64,000 bases of DNA from Streptosporangium pseudovulgare (GTDB lineage: Bacteria > Actinomycetota > Actinomycetes > Streptosporangiales > Streptosporangiaceae), in the NCBI RefSeq assembly GCF_014648055.1, contig NZ_BMQJ01000019.1:79901-143900 (forward strand). Direction: 5' to 3'. The position numbers and the translations under genes were made by a program. The notes beneath the pieces are model-generated. The model made no database searches. It was not told the DNA's origin and saw only the letters and a program-made list of their open reading frames with translations. Position 1 is the first letter of the stretch, and every line of letters begins with the position of its first letter. Of the stretch, positions 17,369-25,970 are shown one piece after another.

Positions 17369-17572
17369 TTACTCGGAACGCTGTTGCGGAATCCCCGCGA
17401 GCAGCGCCCGGACCTCGGTCTCCCGGTAGCGGCGGTGACCACCCAGGGTGCGGATGGACGTCAACTTGCCCGCCTTCGCCCACCGGGTCACGGTCTTGGG
17501 ATCGACGCGGAACATGGTTGCGACCTCCGCCGGGGTGAGCAGCGGCTCTGCCTCGGGTGTACGAGCTGACAT
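17369..17572 (-). CDS. bldC: Developmental regulator BldC (MerR-like DNA-binding)
   Basis: A 67-residue protein almost identical in sequence to Streptomyces BldC: it contains LLTPAEVATMF, KTVTRWAKAGKLTSIRTLGG and HRRY, a lone MerR-type winged helix without an effector domain. BldC binds head-to-tail as an oligomer at promoters and delays the onset of sporulation in Streptomyces. The ATG follows a GGAGGA-type site. The order bldC, conserved hypothetical, valine dehydrogenase, DUF3073, purM, purF matches the block around SCO4091 to SCO4086 in S. coelicolor, which supports the name. Confidence 0.95.
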   Translation of the reverse strand: MSARTPEAEPLLTPAEVATMFRVDPKTVTRWAKAGKLTSIRTLGGHRRYRETEVRALLAGIPQQRSE

Positions 17573-17891
17573 TTGTGCGGCCTCTCCTCCATGTGGACCG
17601 GCGACAGCGATCCTGCGACTTGACGCTTGTCACGGATGTCCGCTTATGGCCCCTTGCGTGCGGCTGTTCGGACCATATGCGGCATCACCCGATGTGACCA
17701 TACAGCCACGTAGAGCGATTGGCGAGCCTTTGCGGGGCTCATCTCTCTTGTGCACCTGTTGTTGTCACGCTCGGTGATTCTAGCGACACGTTTCGTGGTA
17801 TCGCAGTGAAAACGGCAAACTACTCAGTTCGTAGATGTGTCACCGGTCATCGACTGAACTACTTATGCAGGTCAGAGGGATGATTTGCGAC
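17573..17891. other. bldC upstream region, no gene seen
   Basis: A 319-bp, comparatively AT-rich stretch upstream of bldC and downstream of the next minus-strand gene. It probably carries the bldC promoter and may carry BldC sites, since BldC prefers AT-rich direct repeats in Streptomyces. No single motif stands out. Confidence 0.5.
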
Positions 17892-18749
17892 TCAGTTTGC
17901 TGATTCGAGAAGTTGTATTGATCTCCAGCGGAGAATCACCCGCCGGTACATGGTGAAGGCCAACTCTTCCTCGCCGGTTTCCAGACCCGTCAGGGCCGCC
18001 GAGACCTCCGCGACCGAGTGGTCGGCCTGCAGCGTGTCGTCGTCCATGAGGTGGACGATGCCGCCGTAGTCGAGCTCCACCAGCGAGTGGGGATGGAACT
18101 CCTCCAGCCAGCGCGCCACCTCCTCGATCCCGGAGATCAGCGTGTCGTCGCCCACGTGCCTGCGGACGATCTGCAGCGCGCGGGCGCTGCGGCGCCTGGC
18201 GTGGGCCATGGACGTCACGTAGATCAGGTTGCGCGTGGTGGTCGCGCCGCTCCGGGGCCGGCCGCCGTCCAGGACGAGCCACCGCTCGTTGTGGTCGAAG
18301 GGGACGAACCACTCCGTGGGAACGTGCCACGTCGAGGTCTGGATGTTGGTCCGCAGCGCGGCCGAGCCGCCGCGCCGCTTGAACCTGTCGAAGTCGTCGG
18401 CCGTCTGCTGGGCGACGGTGAGCGGCACGAACCGCTCCGCGAGGCGGGCCGGCGTCGCCCCCCGGAAGCGGGAGAAGGCCAGCCACGACCTCAGCCGGCT
18501 CTGCCAGGGGCAGACGTACAGCACCTCCTCCACGCGCCTGAGATAGGCGTTGGGACTCTCGTGGGGAGGGACCGGGGTCGGAGGGACGCCGAGCAGGCGC
18601 CGTACCGCCTCACCGTGCTCGGCGCGCAGGGCGCCCGCGCGGCGGGGCCGGTCGGCGGCCTCGGCGTAGGCGGCCCAGGAGGCGCGTTCCTGCGGGGCGA
18701 ACGCGGCCAGCGGTTCGTAGACGCGGAGGTAGGCGGCATAGGGCAGCAC
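17892..18749 (-). CDS. Conserved hypothetical protein (SCO4090-like position)
   Basis: A 285-residue soluble protein with no recognised catalytic motif. It begins PYAAYLRVYEPLAAF, contains VCPWQSRLRSWLAF, a Trp-rich centre (TWHVPTEWFVPF) and ends FTMYRRVILRWRSIQLLE. Its location between bldC and valine dehydrogenase matches that of a conserved gene in Streptomyces (SCO4090), so it belongs to the ancestral actinobacterial block. The GTG start at 18749 has no clear ribosome-binding site; the gene is divergent from vdh across 208 bp. Function unknown. Confidence 0.75.
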   Translation of the reverse strand: MLPYAAYLRVYEPLAAFAPQERASWAAYAEAADRPRRAGALRAEHGEAVRRLLGVPPTPVPPHESPNAYLRRVEEVLYVCPWQSRLRSWLAFSRFRGATPARLAERFVPLTVAQQTADDFDRFKRRGGSAALRTNIQTSTWHVPTEWFVPFDHNERWLVLDGGRPRSGATTTRNLIYVTSMAHARRRSARALQIVRRHVGDDTLISGIEEVARWLEEFHPHSLVELDYGGIVHLMDDDTLQADHSVAEVSAALTGLETGEEELAFTMYRRVILRWRSIQLLESAN

Positions 18750-18957
18750 GACCGTAATCGTGTCATGAAGAACCGCTTCCTGTCCGGTATCGACCCCGTG
18801 CCCGCCGGGCGGGCACGGGGCCGCCCGGCGCCGTCAGGGCGTCCCACCTGGTGGGAAGGCGGGGTTTCCTCCTCCGCTGTCCCGGAAGTTGTGGTTACTC
18901 TGAGACTGATCTCCGCCGCGACGGAGCGGCGGACCTGAACGACCGGGAGTCACCACA

Positions 18958-20061
18958 GTGACCGACGTCTTCGGGCTGTCCCACCAGGACATCAGCCCCT
19001 CGAACGGCCAGACGAAGCACGAGCAGGTGGTCTTCTGCTCCGACGAGCGCAGCGGTCTGTACGCGATCATCGCGATCTACAACACGGCCCTCGGGCCGGC
19101 GCTCGGCGGCACCAGGTTCTACCCCTACGAGAGCGAGCAGGCGGCGCTGGCCGACGTGCTCAACCTCTCGCGGGCCATGGCCTACAAGAACGCCCTGGCC
19201 GGGCTCGACCTCGGCGGCGGCAAGGCCGTCATCATCGGAGACCCGGCGGCGGACAAGAGCGAGGCGCTGCTGCGCGCCTACGGCCGTTTCGTGCAGTCAC
19301 TGGGCGGCCGCTACTACACCGCCTGCGACGTCGGCACCTACAGCGAGGACATGGACGTCGTGGCCCGCGAGTGCTCCTTCGTGACCGGCCGCACGCCGGC
19401 ACAGGGCGGGGCGGGCGACTCCTCGATCCTGACCGCCTTCGGCGTGTTCCAGGGCATGCGCGCCGCGGCCGAGCACGCCTACGGCTCGCCGACCCTGCGC
19501 GGCAGGCGCGTCGGCGTCGAGGGCGTGGGCAAGGTCGGGCACCGCCTGGTCGAGCACCTCCTCGCGGACGGCGCCGAGGTCGTGATCTGCGACGTCAGCG
19601 AGCAGGCCGTCGAGCGGGTCAGGGCGCGGCACCCCGAGGTGGACGTCGTCACCGACAAGACCGAGCTCACCGGGGCCGACCTCGACGTCTACGCGCCGTG
19701 CGCGCTGGGCGGGGCGCTGGACGACGAGACGGTCGCCCGCCTGCGCGCCAGGATCGTCTGCGGCGGGGCCAACAACCAGCTCGCCCACCCCGGGGTGGAG
19801 AAGGAGCTCGCCGGGCGCGGCATCCTCTACGCGCCCGACTACCTGGTCAACTCCGGCGGGGTCATCCAGGTCGCCGATGAGATCGGCGGTTTCGACATGG
19901 ACCGGGCGAAGGCAAAGGCCACCCAGATCTACGACACGACTCTCAAGATCTTCGCCATGGCCGCTGAGGACGGGGTCCCCCCGGCGGTCGCAGCCGATAG
20001 GCTGGCGGAACGCAGAATGTCGGAAGTCGGGCGAATTAGGGGCATTTGGCTGGGCCACTAG
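18958..20061 (+). CDS. vdh: Valine/leucine dehydrogenase
   Basis: A 367-residue NAD-dependent amino-acid dehydrogenase that deaminates valine (and leucine, isoleucine) to the branched oxo acid. The catalytic domain shows [12 protein letters not shown] and [16 protein letters not shown] with the two active-site Lys, and the Rossmann domain shows the dinucleotide motif GVGKVG near residue 190. [10 protein letters not shown] and YLVNSGGV are also typical. The GTG start has GGGAG upstream. Its product would feed the oxo-acid dehydrogenase complex encoded at 42-46 kb. Streptomyces vdh supplies precursors for polyketide and fatty-acid synthesis. Valine rather than leucine preference is inferred from genomic position. 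Confidence 0.93.
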   Translation: MTDVFGLSHQDISPSNGQTKHEQVVFCSDERSGLYAIIAIYNTALGPALGGTRFYPYESEQAALADVLNLSRAMAYKNALAGLDLGGGKAVIIGDPAADKSEALLRAYGRFVQSLGGRYYTACDVGTYSEDMDVVARECSFVTGRTPAQGGAGDSSILTAFGVFQGMRAAAEHAYGSPTLRGRRVGVEGVGKVGHRLVEHLLADGAEVVICDVSEQAVERVRARHPEVDVVTDKTELTGADLDVYAPCALGGALDDETVARLRARIVCGGANNQLAHPGVEKELAGRGILYAPDYLVNSGGVIQVADEIGGFDMDRAKAKATQIYDTTLKIFAMAAEDGVPPAVAADRLAERRMSEVGRIRGIWLGH

Positions 20062-20126
20062 CGCCTCGCGCCCATACGGCGTACCGAGCCGGGCGTAAAA
20101 CAGGTACGGTTGTAGTCGAACGAGAG

Positions 20127-20211
20127 CTGACGCCTCAAGTCAGGTGGCGTCAGTGCGTGGTGCGTTAGCGACGAGGGGTCGGGCACGACCCCACACGAGG
20201 GGGTCGAGCCA
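20127..20211 (+). promoter_or_regulatory. Structured leader with alternative hairpins at the RBS
   Basis: Three stems precede the DUF3073 gene. Stem 1 is CTGACGCC/GGCGTCAG (20127-20134 with 20146-20153). CGACCCC at 20186-20192 can pair either with GGGGTCG at 20175-20181 (4-nt GGCA loop) or with GGGGTCG at 20200-20206 (7-nt loop). The second pairing buries GAGGGGG, the ribosome-binding site at 20197-20203, 8 nt before the ATG. The two pairings exclude each other, as in a translational switch. The trigger is unknown. Confidence 0.55.
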
Positions 20212-20436
20212 ATGGGGCGCGGCCGAGCAAAGGCCAAGCAGGTCAAGGTTGCTCGCCAGCTGAAGTACAACAGCGGTGGCACTGATCTTGAGCGTCTTCG
20301 CAACGAGCTCGGAGTCAGGGACGACTCCAACCACGGTGACGACGCCAACGACTCCTACGACGAGCTGGCGGATCGCTATGCCGATTACGCCGACGACTTC
20401 GACGACCGCGACAGCGGCCCGCCCGGTCGCCGTTAG
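20212..20436 (+). CDS. DUF3073 domain protein
   Basis: A 74-residue protein with a basic N-terminal half (MGRGRAKAKQVKVARQLKY) and a strongly acidic C-terminal half rich in Asp (DELADRYADYADDFDD), the full pattern of DUF3073. The family is almost confined to actinobacteria and has no assigned function; the basic head suggests nucleic-acid or ribosome contact. It sits between vdh and the convergent purM, exactly as in Streptomyces. The leader contains hairpins that could hide its ribosome-binding site, and a strong terminator follows. Confidence 0.93.
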   Translation: MGRGRAKAKQVKVARQLKYNSGGTDLERLRNELGVRDDSNHGDDANDSYDELADRYADYADDFDDRDSGPPGRR

Positions 20437-20464
20437 GCCCAATTTCAGACGGAGCGTGAGCTGG

Positions 20465-20496
20465 ACACCCGGTGGCCTCGGGCCACCGGGTGTTTT
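20465..20496 (+). terminator. Intrinsic terminator after DUF3073
   Basis: A perfect 13-bp stem (ACACCCGGTGGCC with GGCCACCGGGTGT), a 3-nt loop and a following TTTTCT make a classic rho-independent terminator 28 bp after the stop codon. Confidence 0.9.
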
Positions 20497-20510
20497 CTCC
20501 GTGTCCTGAC

Positions 20511-20544
20511 CGAAGAGCGCCCCGGATCCCCGGGGCGCTCTTCG
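20511..20544. terminator. Second hairpin, serving purM side
   Basis: CGAAGAGCGCCCCGG pairs perfectly with CCGGGGCGCTCTTCG around a 4-nt loop. It lies between two convergent genes and probably stops transcription from the purF-purM side as well. Confidence 0.75.
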
Positions 20545-20637
20545 TCGTATCGGGCCGCCCGGGGACCGGCGCCGGCCGTACGGCGAGGCGGAGCCGTACG
20601 GCCGGGCGGACGGGACGACGCGGCGGGTCCCCCTGAT

Positions 20638-21663
20638 CTAGCGGTAGCGGGCCAGGCCGGTGCCGGGGACGACCTCGCCGAGCACCCAGGCCGGGAGGTT
20701 CCGCTCCGCGAGCAGGGCCAGGGCGGCGTCGACGGCGTCCGGCGCGACCACCGCCGCCATGCCCACACCCAGGTTGAAGGTGCGGTCCATGTCGGCCTGC
20801 GCCACCTTGCCGTGCCCGGCGAGCACCTCGAAGACCGCCGGAGGGGTCCAGGAGGACCGGTCGAGCAGGGCGTCCAGGGTCGGCGGCAGGGACCGCGACA
20901 GGTTGCCCTCCAGGCCGCCGCCGGTGATGTGGGCGTAGGCGTGGACGTCAACGGCGCGGGCCAGCTCCAGGCAGTCGCGGGAGTAGATCCTGGTCGGCTC
21001 CAGCAGTTCCTCGCCCAGCGTCCGGCCCAGCTCGGGGATCTCCGCCGAAAGGGAGAGGCCGGCCAGCTTGATGACGTGCCGGACCAGCGAGTAGCCGTTG
21101 GAGTGCACGCCCGAGGAGGCCAGGGCCAGCACCACGTCGCCCTCGCGGACGCGGTCCGGGCCCAGCATCGCGTCGGCCTCCACCACGCCGGTGGCGGCGC
21201 CCGCGAGGTCGTACTCGTCGGCGCCCATGGCCCCGGGGTGCTCGGCCGTCTCGCCGCCGATCAGCGCGCAGCCCGCGAGGCGGCAGCCCTCGGCGACGCC
21301 GCCCACGATCTCGGCGATCCGCTCGGGGACCACCTTCCCGCAGGCGATGTAGTCCGTCATGAACAGCGGCTCGGCGCCGCAGACCACCAGGTCGTCCACG
21401 ACCATGCCGACCAGGTCGACGCCGATCGTGTCGTGCTTGCCGAGCGCCTGCGCCAGCATCACCTTGGTGCCGACGCCGTCGGTGGAGGCGGTCAGCAGCG
21501 GCCGCCGGTAGGACAGCAGCGCGGAGGCGTCGAACAGGCCGGCGAAGCCGCTGGGGTCGTCGACCACCTCGGGCCGCCGGGACCGCGCGACCTTCGACTT
21601 CATCAGCTCGACGGCGCGCTCGCCGGCGTCGATGTCGACGCCGGCCGCGGCGTAGCTGGTCAC
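20638..21663 (-). CDS. purM: Phosphoribosylformylglycinamidine cyclo-ligase
   Basis: A 341-residue AIR synthetase, the fifth step of purine synthesis (FGAM plus ATP to AIR). The N-terminal half carries the nucleotide-binding segments TASTDGVGTKVMLA and DLVGMVVDDLVVCGAEPLF; GGETAEHPG and SSGVHSNGYSLVR follow, and ITGGGLEGNLSR lies in the C-terminal half. Length is standard. The GTG start overlaps the purF stop as GTGA, so translation is coupled to purF. The gene order purF-purM is conserved in actinobacteria. Confidence 0.96.
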   Translation of the reverse strand: MTSYAAAGVDIDAGERAVELMKSKVARSRRPEVVDDPSGFAGLFDASALLSYRRPLLTASTDGVGTKVMLAQALGKHDTIGVDLVGMVVDDLVVCGAEPLFMTDYIACGKVVPERIAEIVGGVAEGCRLAGCALIGGETAEHPGAMGADEYDLAGAATGVVEADAMLGPDRVREGDVVLALASSGVHSNGYSLVRHVIKLAGLSLSAEIPELGRTLGEELLEPTRIYSRDCLELARAVDVHAYAHITGGGLEGNLSRSLPPTLDALLDRSSWTPPAVFEVLAGHGKVAQADMDRTFNLGVGMAAVVAPDAVDAALALLAERNLPAWVLGEVVPGTGLARYR

Positions 21664-23096
21664 AGCTTGGCCTCCAGGACGTACTTGCCCACGTTGTCGC
21701 GGTCGATGGGAATCGGGTACACGCCGTCGAAGCAGGCCCGGCAGAGCCGCTCGGCGGGAAGCGTGGTGGCCTGGGTCAGGCCCTCCATCGAGATGTAGCC
21801 GAGCGAGTCGGCCCCGAGGGAGGCGCGGATCTCCTCCACGCTGAGCGAGCCGGCGATCAGCTCGGCCCGGGTGGCGAAGTCGATGCCGTAGAAGCACGGC
21901 CAGGAGACCGGCGGGGAGGAGATCCGGACGTGGACCTCGCGCGCGCCCGCCTCGCGCAGCATCTTGACGATCGCCCGCTGGGTGTTGCCGCGCACGATCG
22001 AGTCGTCCACGACGATCAGGCGCTTGCCCGCCACGACCTCCCTCAGCGGGTTCAGCTTGAGCCGGATGCCGAGCTGGCGGATCGTCTGGGACGGCTGGAT
22101 GAAGGTCCGGCCGACGTAGGAGTTCTTGACCAGGCCCTGGCCGTATGGGATGCCGCTCTCCTCGGCGTAGCCGACCGCGGCGGGGGTGCCCGACTCGGGG
22201 GTCGGGATGACCAGGTCGGCCTCGACCGGGTGCTCGCGGGCCAGCACGCGCCCGACCTCGACGCGGGTGGACTGCACGCTGCGGCCGGCGATCGTGGTGT
22301 CGGGGCGGGCGAGGTAGACGTACTCGAACAGGCAGCCCTTGGGGTCGGCCGCGGCGAAGACGCGCGAGCGCACGCCGCGCTCGTCGATGGTGAGCAGCTC
22401 GCCCGGCTCGACCTCGCGGACGAACGTGGCGCCCACGATGTCCAGCGCCGCGGTCTCGGAGGCGACCACCCAGCCGCGCTCCAGGCGGCCGAGCACCAGC
22501 GGGCGGATGCCCTGCGGGTCGCGGGCGGCGTAAAGGGTCTTCTCGTCCATGAAGACGAGGGAGTAGGCACCCCTGACCTGCGGGAGGAGCTCGGCCGCGG
22601 CGTCCTCGATGGGCTGGCCGCGGTCCTGCGCCAGCAGCGCCGCGAGCACCTCGGTGTCGGTGGTCGCCCTGGTCGAGCCGGGGGCCAGGCGCCGCGCCAG
22701 CTCGGGGGTGTTGATCAGGTTTCCGTTGTGGGCGAGCGCGAGCCCGCCGTCCTCGGTGGAGCTCAGCGTCGGCTGGGCGTTCTCCCAGACGCTCGACCCG
22801 GTCGTCGAGTAGCGGCAGTGGCCGACGGCGATGTGGCCGCGCAGCGTGCCGAGCACCGACTCGTCGAAGACCTGGGCGACGAGGCCCATGTCCTTGTAGA
22901 CGAGGATGCGGTTGCCCTCGCTGACCGCGATGCCCGCGGACTCCTGCCCGCGGTGCTGCAACGCGTACAGCCCGTAGTAGGTGAGTTTGGAAACTTCTTC
23001 CCCGGGCGCCCAGACACCGAAGACGCCGCAGGCGTCCTTCGGAGGACGGTCTTGGGGATCAAGGTCATGGCTCAGCCGGCCGTCGCCCTTCAGCAC
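21660..23096 (-). CDS. purF: Amidophosphoribosyltransferase
   Basis: A 478-residue enzyme that starts purine synthesis by making phosphoribosylamine from PRPP and glutamine. The N-terminal glutaminase begins at Cys23 (KDACGVFG), so a 22-residue propeptide would be removed to free the catalytic Cys. RYSTTG and AHNGNL are glutamine-site motifs. The PRPP-binding loop is VVDDSIVRGNT, and four Cys (including CFYG and CRACF) fit the iron-sulfur type found in Bacillus and actinobacteria. The GTG at 23096 is the furthest reasonable start. It is co-transcribed with purM. Confidence 0.96.
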   Translation of the reverse strand: MLKGDGRLSHDLDPQDRPPKDACGVFGVWAPGEEVSKLTYYGLYALQHRGQESAGIAVSEGNRILVYKDMGLVAQVFDESVLGTLRGHIAVGHCRYSTTGSSVWENAQPTLSSTEDGGLALAHNGNLINTPELARRLAPGSTRATTDTEVLAALLAQDRGQPIEDAAAELLPQVRGAYSLVFMDEKTLYAARDPQGIRPLVLGRLERGWVVASETAALDIVGATFVREVEPGELLTIDERGVRSRVFAAADPKGCLFEYVYLARPDTTIAGRSVQSTRVEVGRVLAREHPVEADLVIPTPESGTPAAVGYAEESGIPYGQGLVKNSYVGRTFIQPSQTIRQLGIRLKLNPLREVVAGKRLIVVDDSIVRGNTQRAIVKMLREAGAREVHVRISSPPVSWPCFYGIDFATRAELIAGSLSVEEIRASLGADSLGYISMEGLTQATTLPAERLCRACFDGVYPIPIDRDNVGKYVLEAKL

Positions 23097-23254
23097 ATGC
23101 CTCAGTCTAGGTCGGCCGAATCGCTGCTCGTGCTCCGGGGGGTCGCCCGGCCTTGGCCGAACTATGATCCGCCGTTTGCCGTGTTGGACTGTTTTGGGGC
23201 AAAGACCGGGGGGAGTGTGAGGTATCCGGCATATCTAGCGTCGGGAGAAGAGAC

Positions 23255-24325
23255 GTGACAACACCTGAGGATCCGCGCCAGCCCGACCCCCGGCGGGAGC
23301 CGGGAGAGGAGGGCCCGGAGGAGACCCGGCCACGTTCCCCGGAGCCGCGCGTCCCCGGTGAGGACACCGAGCAGCCGCCGGTCTCCACCCCCTCGGAGCC
23401 CACGCCGCCCCGCCACCCGGACGTGCCCGCCGCACCGGAGGTCCCCGAGCCGGTCCGGTCGGAGCCGGAGACCCCCTACGTCGTGCCGGGTTCCACCCCG
23501 CCCGCCTACCCCGGGTGGGAGGGCGCGCCCGAGGAGGCGGCCCACGAGCCGCTCGGTGAACCGGGCGTGCCGCCGATCGCCGCGCAGCCTTCCCGCTTCG
23601 ACCCCCCGCCGGGCGGGGAGGAACGACACGGCGAACCGGGTGAGCCGGAGCGGCCGGGCGAGCGTGCCGAGGCGGGTGGAACGGGAGGGCCGGGCGGAGT
23701 GAACGAACCGGGCGGAACCGGCGGACAGGGCGGAGCCGGTGAGCCGGACCGGGCCGTGCCGCCCGGCGGGGAGCCGGGCCGGGGCGCGGCGCCGCCGCCG
23801 GGCGGTGGGCCGTACGAGGGCGCTCCGCCGTACCAGGGAGCCCCGCCGTACCAGGGCGGCGGTCCGTACCAGGGAGCCCCGCCGTACCAGGGGGGAGGCA
23901 CGGGGGAGACGTCGGCCTACCCGCCCGCGGGCGGTGGCGAGCCGTACGGGACGGGCGGCGCCTACCCGGGGCCGGCGCCCTACCCGGGGTATCCGGGGGG
24001 CCAGTGGGCGCCGGAGAAGCCGAGGACGGGGATCGGCACCGCCGCGCTCGTGCTCGGCATCGTGAGCATCTTCCTGCTCCTGGTGTGCGGCCTGGGCGTG
24101 CTGACGGCGGTGGCCGGGCTGATCGTCGGCATCGTCGCGGTGGCGAAGAACTCCGGCCGCGGGCGCGGCTGGGCGGGCATCATCCTGAGCGCGCTGACCC
24201 TGGTCATCGCTGTGATCTTCCTGAGCTGGCTCTACAGCAAGGTCGGCGACTGCGCCAACCTGCCGCCGGAGCTCCAGCGGCGCTGCATCGAGGACCGGCT
24301 CGGCATCCAGGTGGGCACGCCGTGA
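23255..24325 (+). CDS. Proline-rich DUF4190 membrane protein
   Basis: A 356-residue protein in two parts. Residues 1-250 are disordered and rich in Pro, Gly, Glu, with GAPPYQG-type repeats between about 188 and 215. Residues about 260-335 form the DUF4190 domain: two transmembrane segments (LVLGIVSIFLLLVCGLGVL and a second one) around a KNSGRGRGWAG loop, ending in a Cys-containing tail (DCANLPPELQRRC). Function unknown; such proteins are common in actinobacteria and often follow purF in Streptomyces. The GTG start follows AGAAGAGA. The long tail probably faces the cytoplasm. Confidence 0.82.
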   Translation: MTTPEDPRQPDPRREPGEEGPEETRPRSPEPRVPGEDTEQPPVSTPSEPTPPRHPDVPAAPEVPEPVRSEPETPYVVPGSTPPAYPGWEGAPEEAAHEPLGEPGVPPIAAQPSRFDPPPGGEERHGEPGEPERPGERAEAGGTGGPGGVNEPGGTGGQGGAGEPDRAVPPGGEPGRGAAPPPGGGPYEGAPPYQGAPPYQGGGPYQGAPPYQGGGTGETSAYPPAGGGEPYGTGGAYPGPAPYPGYPGGQWAPEKPRTGIGTAALVLGIVSIFLLLVCGLGVLTAVAGLIVGIVAVAKNSGRGRGWAGIILSALTLVIAVIFLSWLYSKVGDCANLPPELQRRCIEDRLGIQVGTP

Positions 24326-24534
24326 TCACCGGACGGTGACCGCGCGCCTCTCCCGGCGAGATCCGGCCCACCGTCCGGCGGCCCGCCCGCCGGACGGGCC
24401 GCCGGGACGGGTGCGACCGGGCCGGGCTGATCGGGCCGGGTGTCCGGACGCGGGTGTCAGGACCCGGATGCCGGACGCGGAAGGCCGGACCTGATGCCGG
24501 ACGCGGAAGGCCGGACCGGGGCCCGAGGGCGCCC

Positions 24535-24993
24535 TCAGGGCACCGGGAGGTACGCCGACAGGTCCGCCCTGGCCCCGCTCGCGGAGACCTTCCCGGCGGC
24601 CATCGCCTCGGCCCACGTCACCCGCCCGGTGGCGAGCTCCAGCCAGGTCCGCGCGTCGGTCTCGATCACGTTCGGCGGGGTGCCGCGGGTGTGCCGGGGG
24701 CCTTCCACGCACTGCACGGCGGCGTACGGCGGGACCCGCACCTCGACGGTCCGCCCGGGAGCCGCCGTCGCCAGCCGGTCCAGCAGGTGCCGTACGGCCA
24801 GCCGTGCGATGTCCCGCTCGGGCCGCAGATCGCGGTCGTAGGCCCGCAGCACCACCGGCACGCACGCGGCCAGCAACGCCGCGGGGCTTCCCGGCCCGTC
24901 GTAGGGCGGCTCGTCGAGCGCGGTGAGCTGGGCGTCCAGCGCGGCGCGGACCTTGGCGGGATCGGGCTTGTGAGGCGGCACGCCCTCCATCAT
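24535..24993 (-). CDS. Sterol-carrier-family protein
   Basis: A 152-residue soluble protein. It carries the motif RVPPYAAVQCVEGPRHTRG near residue 85 and a C-terminal TWLELATGRVTWAEAMAAG, typical of a bacterial SCP2-like fold that binds hydrophobic ligands. In Streptomyces a gene of this type lies in the same purM-purF neighbourhood (SCO4084), and its start region PAKVRAALDAQL agrees. The ATG at 24993 is doubled (ATGATG); the ribosome-binding site is weak, so the exact start is uncertain. Function unknown. Confidence 0.8.
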   Translation of the reverse strand: MMEGVPPHKPDPAKVRAALDAQLTALDEPPYDGPGSPAALLAACVPVVLRAYDRDLRPERDIARLAVRHLLDRLATAAPGRTVEVRVPPYAAVQCVEGPRHTRGTPPNVIETDARTWLELATGRVTWAEAMAAGKVSASGARADLSAYLPVP

Positions 24994-25100
24994 GCCCGCC
25001 CCGGGGAGCGGCGCGGCCGGTGAGCCGTCGGCCGTCGTCCCGTCCGGAGCCGCGGCGGGCCGCTCTCGCCCGACGCGCGGAAGCGGGGCGGCGCGGCCGG

Positions 25101-25883
25101 TCAGGCGCCGGCGCGGGGGGTCACGAGCCCGTGGTCGTAGGCGGCGATGACGAGGTGGACCCGGTCCCGCGCGCCGAGCTTGGCGAGCAGGTGGGAGATG
25201 TGGGTCTTGACGGTCTTGACGGAGATCGTGAGGTGGTCCGCGATCTCCCCGTTGGAGAGCCCGGCGCCGACGAGCGCGAGTATCTCGACCTCCCTGGCGG
25301 TGAGCCCGCCGACCGGCGCGGGCTCGCGGACGGCCGGCGTCCTCAGGTAGTGCTCGACGAGCCTGGTGAGGATCGAGGGGGCGAAGAGCGCCTCCCCGGA
25401 GTGGGCGCGCCGGATCGCGGCGATGAGCTCGCCGGGCTGGATGTCCTTGAGGAGGAACCCGGACGCCCCGGCGCGGAGGGCCTCGTGGACGTACTCGTCG
25501 AGTTCGAACATGCTGAGCACGAGGACCCGGGTCGCCGCCAGGTGCGGGTCGGCGCATATCCGGCGGGTGGCCTGGATGCCGTCGAGCACGGGCATCCGCA
25601 CGTCCATCAGCACGACGTCGGGGCGGGCGGCCCGGACGGCGGCGAGCGCGCCGGCTCCGTCGCCGGCCTGACCCACGACCGTGAGGCCAGGATCGTGGTC
25701 GATGACCATGGCGAGGCTGCGCCGGAGAAGCGGCTGGTCGTCGACGAGCAGCACCCGGATCGGGCACTCACCGCCGTCCGCGGCGGCCTCCGGAACGGCT
25801 CCCGCGGAGCCGTCCGGGGTCACGACCCCCGCGGTGTCCGGCGTCGTCCCGCCGGGGCGTCCCGTACGGCCGGGCGCGGTCAC
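25101..25883 (-). CDS. NarL/LuxR-type response regulator
   Basis: A 260-residue response regulator. After a 40-residue unusual N-terminal extension rich in Gly, Ala and Thr comes the receiver domain (RVLLVDDQ, phosphorylation site Asp94 in LMDVRMP, Lys in FLLKD) and then a LuxR-type HTH (about 192-255, LTAREVEILALV ... SVKTVKTHISHLL). The extension is real if the GTG at 25883 is used, and GGGGAGG stands 5 nt before it. The cognate kinase gene ends 65 bp upstream. Likely target: the divergent ABC exporter at 27.2-29.5 kb, as in many kinase-regulator-ABC clusters. Confidence 0.92.
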   Translation of the reverse strand: MTAPGRTGRPGGTTPDTAGVVTPDGSAGAVPEAAADGGECPIRVLLVDDQPLLRRSLAMVIDHDPGLTVVGQAGDGAGALAAVRAARPDVVLMDVRMPVLDGIQATRRICADPHLAATRVLVLSMFELDEYVHEALRAGASGFLLKDIQPGELIAAIRRAHSGEALFAPSILTRLVEHYLRTPAVREPAPVGGLTAREVEILALVGAGLSNGEIADHLTISVKTVKTHISHLLAKLGARDRVHLVIAAYDHGLVTPRAGA

Positions 25884-25970
25884 GCCGCCTCCCCGTTCAG
25901 GGTCACTCGGTCTCCCCGTCCGGTGTCACGTCGCCTCCCCGTTCAGGGTCATTCGGTCTCTCCATCCGGG
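25879..25970. repeat. 46-bp tandem duplication between kinase and regulator
   Basis: Two copies (25879-25924 and 25925-25970) match at about 41 of 46 positions. The unit spans the kinase stop codon region and a GGGGAGG-GTG translation start, so the start signal of the regulator exists twice. The extra one opens a mini-ORF (25929 to 25903, minus strand) reading MTPDGETE, which repeats the kinase C-terminus. Confidence 0.9.

Noticed and set aside
16609..17538. Long plus-strand frame between the LacI gene and bldC
   Set aside because: Composition is Arg/Gly/Ala filler, it overlaps real genes at both ends, and it has no start signal.
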